Assembly (NCBI GenBank): GCA_947447375.1
Contig: CANFJB010000009.1
Span: 40,283 to 104,282 of the forward strand
Length of the DNA: 64,000 bases
Source of the DNA: Bacteroidota bacterium
GTDB lineage: Bacteria > Bacteroidota > Bacteroidia > Flavobacteriales > Flavobacteriaceae
Direction of reading: 5' to 3'
Shown: one piece after another, positions 61,130 through 64,000 of the stretch
Position numbering within the stretch: the stretch's first letter is position 1
Layout of the letters: each line of letters starts with the position of its first letter
Translations under genes and position numbers: made by a program
The notes under the pieces: model-generated
Told to the model about the DNA's origin: nothing
The model's database searches: none
Seen by the model: only the letters and a program-made list of their open reading frames with translations

Positions 61130-62335
61130 TTATTTACAGTCATTATTCGGTTTATAACCATCAAAAGGATCATAGTCTCCAATGTGAATGAGTTTTCTCA
61201 ACCATGGCAAATTATCGTAGGCCGCATCTTTTTTATATTTATCTAGCAAACACGCATTACCTTCAATAGCAATCTTAGCTTTCATCTCTTCTTGTAATTG
61301 TCGGAAACTATTATCAGAGTTTTGTTGGTTTACTTTAAACTGCCATTCTTTATCCGCCTTTTCCCAATCTTTTATTTTTTGAGGTTTTATACCTCTTTTA
61401 TAGCTTGAGTATAAAGCATCTGCTTCTTTTTTACAATTTCCTTGACTAGGGATCATTTTATAGTAACCCATTGCTACTTCATTATATCCAGCAGCGCTTT
61501 TATCATTGTAGGTTCCTAATGACGATTTCATCATTCCTAATATAGTTGCACACTCCTTGTTCAAATATTTTTGAAAAATTTGAGGTGTAACTTTTGCAGC
61601 TTTTTGGTAAGCTGAACTAGCCTCCATTGGAATAGATTCTAATAAAGCTATAGCTTGAGCGTATTTTTCCTGAGTTGCTAAATTTTTAGCTTCTGAGATT
61701 ATCTTATCTCCATTGTTATTATAATAGTTTATAATTTTATCTTGTGAAGATTTCAAAAATTCTTGAAAACCATTATCATTTGAATTTAAATTTTCAAATC
61801 CAGCGATAAATGCTCTTGCTTCTGATGACTCTATACTTGTAAACTTCATTGCATAGGAACCATAAACAGTTCCGGTTAAAATATCAGCTACATAAAACAT
61901 TACGTTATATTTAATAGCAAATTTTGTTTGAGCTGAACTAGTAACATCTTTTTTCAAAATTGTAACTACAGGTGCAATTATAAAACGTGGATTACCACCA
62001 AGTCCACCAATTCCATTAGCAGTTACCAATTGCATTAACTTACTTTCAAGTAATTTCATCTCTTCAGGGGGAAGACCTTGATCAGATGGAACCATTACAG
62101 TCAATTTAACTTTGCCATCAAATTTAAGCAACTCTTGCTCCATATTTTGGCCTTGAGCGGCTTCAAAATTGGCTTTTTTCTCTAATAACTTTTGTTCTCT
62201 CGCAGTATCTACTTCCGAAGTAGTACCCTCTTTTACTGAAGGGTTAAACTTTGGCGTTTCCTCTGAATTTTTACAAGAAATTAATAGTAAAGAGAATAAA
62301 AGCCCAACAATAATATTTATACTAATTTTTTTCAT
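61130..62335 (-). CDS. hypothetical 401-residue lipoprotein, operon-linked to the DUF6175-like protein
   Basis: Lipobox FSLLLISC. The N-terminal half has an alternating alpha/beta pattern (KVKLTVMVPSDQGLPPEEMK, RFIIAPVVTILKKDV, KYNVMFYVADILTGTVYG) in which a predicted nucleotide- or peptide-binding-like core precedes the phrase YNVMFYVAD. The C-terminal half (about 205-400) is helical with TPR-like features (LATQEKYAQAIALLESIP, AAGYNEVAMGYYKMIP). I recognise no named family. The strand-plus-TPR layout resembles envelope assembly factors such as CsgG/LpoB-type proteins, but similarity is not strong enough to assign. Confidence 0.72.
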   Translation of the reverse strand: MKKISINIIVGLLFSLLLISCKNSEETPKFNPSVKEGTTSEVDTAREQKLLEKKANFEAAQGQNMEQELLKFDGKVKLTVMVPSDQGLPPEEMKLLESKLMQLVTANGIGGLGGNPRFIIAPVVTILKKDVTSSAQTKFAIKYNVMFYVADILTGTVYGSYAMKFTSIESSEARAFIAGFENLNSNDNGFQEFLKSSQDKIINYYNNNGDKIISEAKNLATQEKYAQAIALLESIPMEASSAYQKAAKVTPQIFQKYLNKECATILGMMKSSLGTYNDKSAAGYNEVAMGYYKMIPSQGNCKKEADALYSSYKRGIKPQKIKDWEKADKEWQFKVNQQNSDNSFRQLQEEMKAKIAIEGNACLLDKYKKDAAYDNLPWLRKLIHIGDYDPFDGYKPNNDCK

Positions 62336-62345
62336 ATTCCAATTT

Positions 62346-63380
62346 TTACATTCCTTTTATTACAATATAAGCATCACCCAAACCTTGAGTTTTGTTTTTT
62401 GATTTCATTCCACAACCCTTATCCATAGCCTTCTTCAAATCTTTTGCAAAATCATAAGCACTATACTGAGTGCCATCTTCATTTAAAGTTTTAATTCTAA
62501 CATTTCTGAAAAAAAGTTCTGTATCAGTATTACGTTCTAACTTATATGCCCCTTTTTGAGTATGTTTTTTTAAGTAATCTATAATCCAATCAGCATAAGT
62601 ATCTCCTTCTAAACAATCATCATCCATACTCATTTTAATTCCTTTATCGATAGCAACTCTAACGGTAATTTCTCTTCCTTTTTTAATAATATCACCAAAG
62701 TAACCCGTAATTTGTTTTTTAAAATTAGCTATATCTTGATCCAAGGCACTTTTCATCAAACTTCCCGAATCATTATCTGCTTTATCATTTTTAAATCCAG
62801 TTTGTTGAATGGTAGCGACTACTTTATTACTAAAGGCATCAATCCCTCTAAGCGTATAAGATAAAGATTTACTCAAATTTCGACTTTTGTAATCCGATTT
62901 CAAGTCGTAATCCAATTCCAAAATAATATCTGGCCCTACTGTTGTTAACAACATTGTTTTTGCATCTTTTTGAATATTATCAACGTCATCAACAATTTCT
63001 TGATCATCCAATGACTTTAAAGTTTGTTCTAAATCATTTAATGGGAAACCAGCTTTAATAAAACTGGATTGGATTGAAGCAATAATAAATTTAGCGTTAG
63101 GGTCTTTTAATAAATAACGTTTAAAATCTCTAATGTAAATTGTTTTTCCTTGCGCTTCCTCTTCTTTTAGCATGCCGAATTTTTGTAATAACTCATCACT
63201 AGGTATTACTATTAAATTGGGCTTGGCTTGTTCATTAGCATTTACTTCTGTGTTTTCAGATTCAGGTTTTGCATCGGTATTGGTTAGTCCATCTCCATTT
63301 TGTTTGTTTCCACAACTTAAGATTGTGGATGCAAATACAAAAATTACTAATGATTTTACTAAAATTGAATTTAACTTCAT
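62346..63380 (-). CDS. DUF6175-like lipoprotein, first gene of the operon
   Basis: A 344-residue lipoprotein (lipobox STILSC, then an acidic linker up to about 50). The mature domain begins KPNLIVIPSDELLQKFG and contains IIASIQSSFIKAGFPLNDLEQTLKSLDD, which matches my memory of the DUF6175 family of Bacteroidota (IVVPSD ... GFPLxxLE), then TTVGPDIILELDYDL and YTLRGIDAFSNKVVATI. The function of that family is unknown; the strand order recalls CsgG/TolB-N-like modules. It is preceded by a consensus promoter and followed after 10 bases by the next lipoprotein gene. Confidence 0.75.
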   Translation of the reverse strand: MKLNSILVKSLVIFVFASTILSCGNKQNGDGLTNTDAKPESENTEVNANEQAKPNLIVIPSDELLQKFGMLKEEEAQGKTIYIRDFKRYLLKDPNAKFIIASIQSSFIKAGFPLNDLEQTLKSLDDQEIVDDVDNIQKDAKTMLLTTVGPDIILELDYDLKSDYKSRNLSKSLSYTLRGIDAFSNKVVATIQQTGFKNDKADNDSGSLMKSALDQDIANFKKQITGYFGDIIKKGREITVRVAIDKGIKMSMDDDCLEGDTYADWIIDYLKKHTQKGAYKLERNTDTELFFRNVRIKTLNEDGTQYSAYDFAKDLKKAMDKGCGMKSKNKTQGLGDAYIVIKGM

Positions 63381-63441
63381 GATTTAATTTTTATGTTAAT
63401 AGTTTAGAAATATTCATTTATTTAACAATTTATTAATTAAA

Positions 63442-63470
63442 CAAATCTATATTATTTTATCAATTATCAA
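63442..63470 (-). promoter_or_regulatory. promoter of the eight-gene lipoprotein/channel operon
   Basis: On the minus strand: TTG, 18 bases, TAGATTTG, a full match to TTG-N17-20-TAnnTTTG, 62 bases before the ATG of the DUF6175-like gene. No other consensus promoter is seen inside the gene cluster. Confidence 0.65.
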
Positions 63471-63475
63471 TATTA

Positions 63476-63521
63476 TGTATGTCTTCAAACTAAAGTGGAC
63501 TTTTCCTAAGAGAGTATTTAG
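63476..63521. mobile_element. probable terminal region of the IS element
   Basis: The 45 bases between the transposase stop and the operon promoter include a segment starting TGTATGTCTTCAAACTAAAG. It is likely to be the IS end, but the other end is outside the window, so no inverted repeat can be confirmed. Confidence 0.3.
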
Positions 63522-64000
63522 TTAATAATTCAAAGATAAATGTTTTTTTTGATTTGTTGTTAATTTTAATTTTTGGTACTCATTTCTGCGATTAATTATT
63601 GCAATTTTCTTTAATTTTTGTCTTTCTTTTAATATCATTTCTCCTCTTCCAAAATAAATATCTGCAGGTGTTAAGTTGTTTAATGATTCATGATAACGCT
63701 CATTATTGTATCGGTTAACAAACTTTTGTAAAGCAGCTTCTAATTCCTCTGGAGCAAAGTAATTATCAAGTTTCACAACATTTTTCATGGTTCTGTGATA
63801 GCGTTCAATCTTTCCTTGTGTTTGTGGATGATTTGGTCTGCCATGCACTTGCTGCATTTGATAATTGTCTTTTAAATACGATTTTAGTTCACTTGCAATA
63901 TAACACGAGCCATTATCCGATAGTAACTTTGGTTTTTGTTTGGTAATTAATTTAGCTTTTTGAATCGCAGTATCCACGGTTCTTTTCACATCATCGGCTT
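63522..64000 (-). CDS. DDE transposase (IS3/IS481-like, integrase core), 5' part beyond the window
   Basis: The last 159 or so codons of an rve-type transposase. The frame stays open to the right edge (Ala-Asp-Asp before VKRTVDTA), so the real start lies outside. DDE residues visible are Asp in LLSDNGSCY and Glu in HPQTQGKIERYHRTMKN; the first Asp would be upstream. The C-terminal FVNRYNNERYHESLNNLTP is typical of the IS3/IS481 superfamily. No frameshift is seen in the visible part, so the element could be active. Confidence 0.85.
   Translation of the reverse strand, partial: ADDVKRTVDTAIQKAKLITKQKPKLLSDNGSCYIASELKSYLKDNYQMQQVHGRPNHPQTQGKIERYHRTMKNVVKLDNYFAPEELEAALQKFVNRYNNERYHESLNNLTPADIYFGRGEMILKERQKLKKIAIINRRNEYQKLKLTTNQKKHLSLNY

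Overview
The window is AT-rich chromosomal DNA from a member of the Bacteroidota, almost certainly a Flavobacterium or close relative. The evidence is the type IX secretion (T9SS) C-terminal sorting domains, SusC/SusD pairs, DUF4834 and DUF4197 proteins, a YtxJ-type bacillithiol-associated protein, and promoters fitting the phylum-specific pattern TTG-N17-20-TAnnTTTG. No tRNA, rRNA or CRISPR array was seen.

Layout. (1) 0-16 kb: a coenzyme-B12 mutase region. A fused isobutyryl-CoA mutase (IcmF) lies on the plus strand. The two-subunit methylmalonyl-CoA mutase, its chaperone GTPase MeaB and a dienoyl-CoA-reductase-like SDR lie on the minus strand, together with a DivIC-like division protein, uridine kinase and a NYN/LOTUS protein. 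A T9SS-secreted protein gene sits between the two mutase subunit genes. (2) 16.5-30 kb: an SPT/KBL-type alpha-oxoamine synthase facing a GNAT-type gene (possible sphingo- or sulfonolipid synthesis), an outer-membrane barrel, a YfhO membrane protein, a glycosyltransferase, two T9SS-secreted hydrolases and UvrA. (3) 30.1-46.6 kb: a polysaccharide utilisation locus. It holds a secreted multidomain binding protein, a one-protein membrane sensor/HTH regulator, SusC, SusD, a SusE-like lipoprotein, two GH16 endo-glucanases and a GH3 beta-glucosidase, which together point to laminarin or a related beta-glucan. (4) 46.8-56.4 kb: housekeeping genes (ECF sigma factor, endonuclease III without its iron-sulfur cysteines, Bcp, YtxJ, Qnr-like pentapeptide protein, MiaE, GlyA, FahA). 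They are interrupted at 49.0-51.0 kb by a small accessory island flanked by imperfect direct repeats and an attC-like palindrome. (5) 56.7-63.4 kb: an apparent eight-gene minus-strand operon behind one consensus promoter. It encodes four lipoproteins (one DUF6175-like, two of them paralogues), a 49-residue basic protein, a 36-residue membrane peptide whose stop overlaps the next start, a voltage-sensor-type ion channel with an altered selectivity filter and a large uncharacterised C-terminal domain, and a DUF481-like outer-membrane protein. This is the best candidate for an undescribed system here. An IS transposase cut by the window end lies upstream.

Scattered through the intergenic spaces are six copies of a structured repeat (TAGCCCyGAT ... 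GGAGC). Its inner hairpin changes sequence from copy to copy but keeps pairing, which suggests a structured RNA or mobile hairpin element. Other repeats are a three-copy 66-bp tandem array after icmF and a 146-bp element with 29-bp terminal inverted repeats after the SPT gene.
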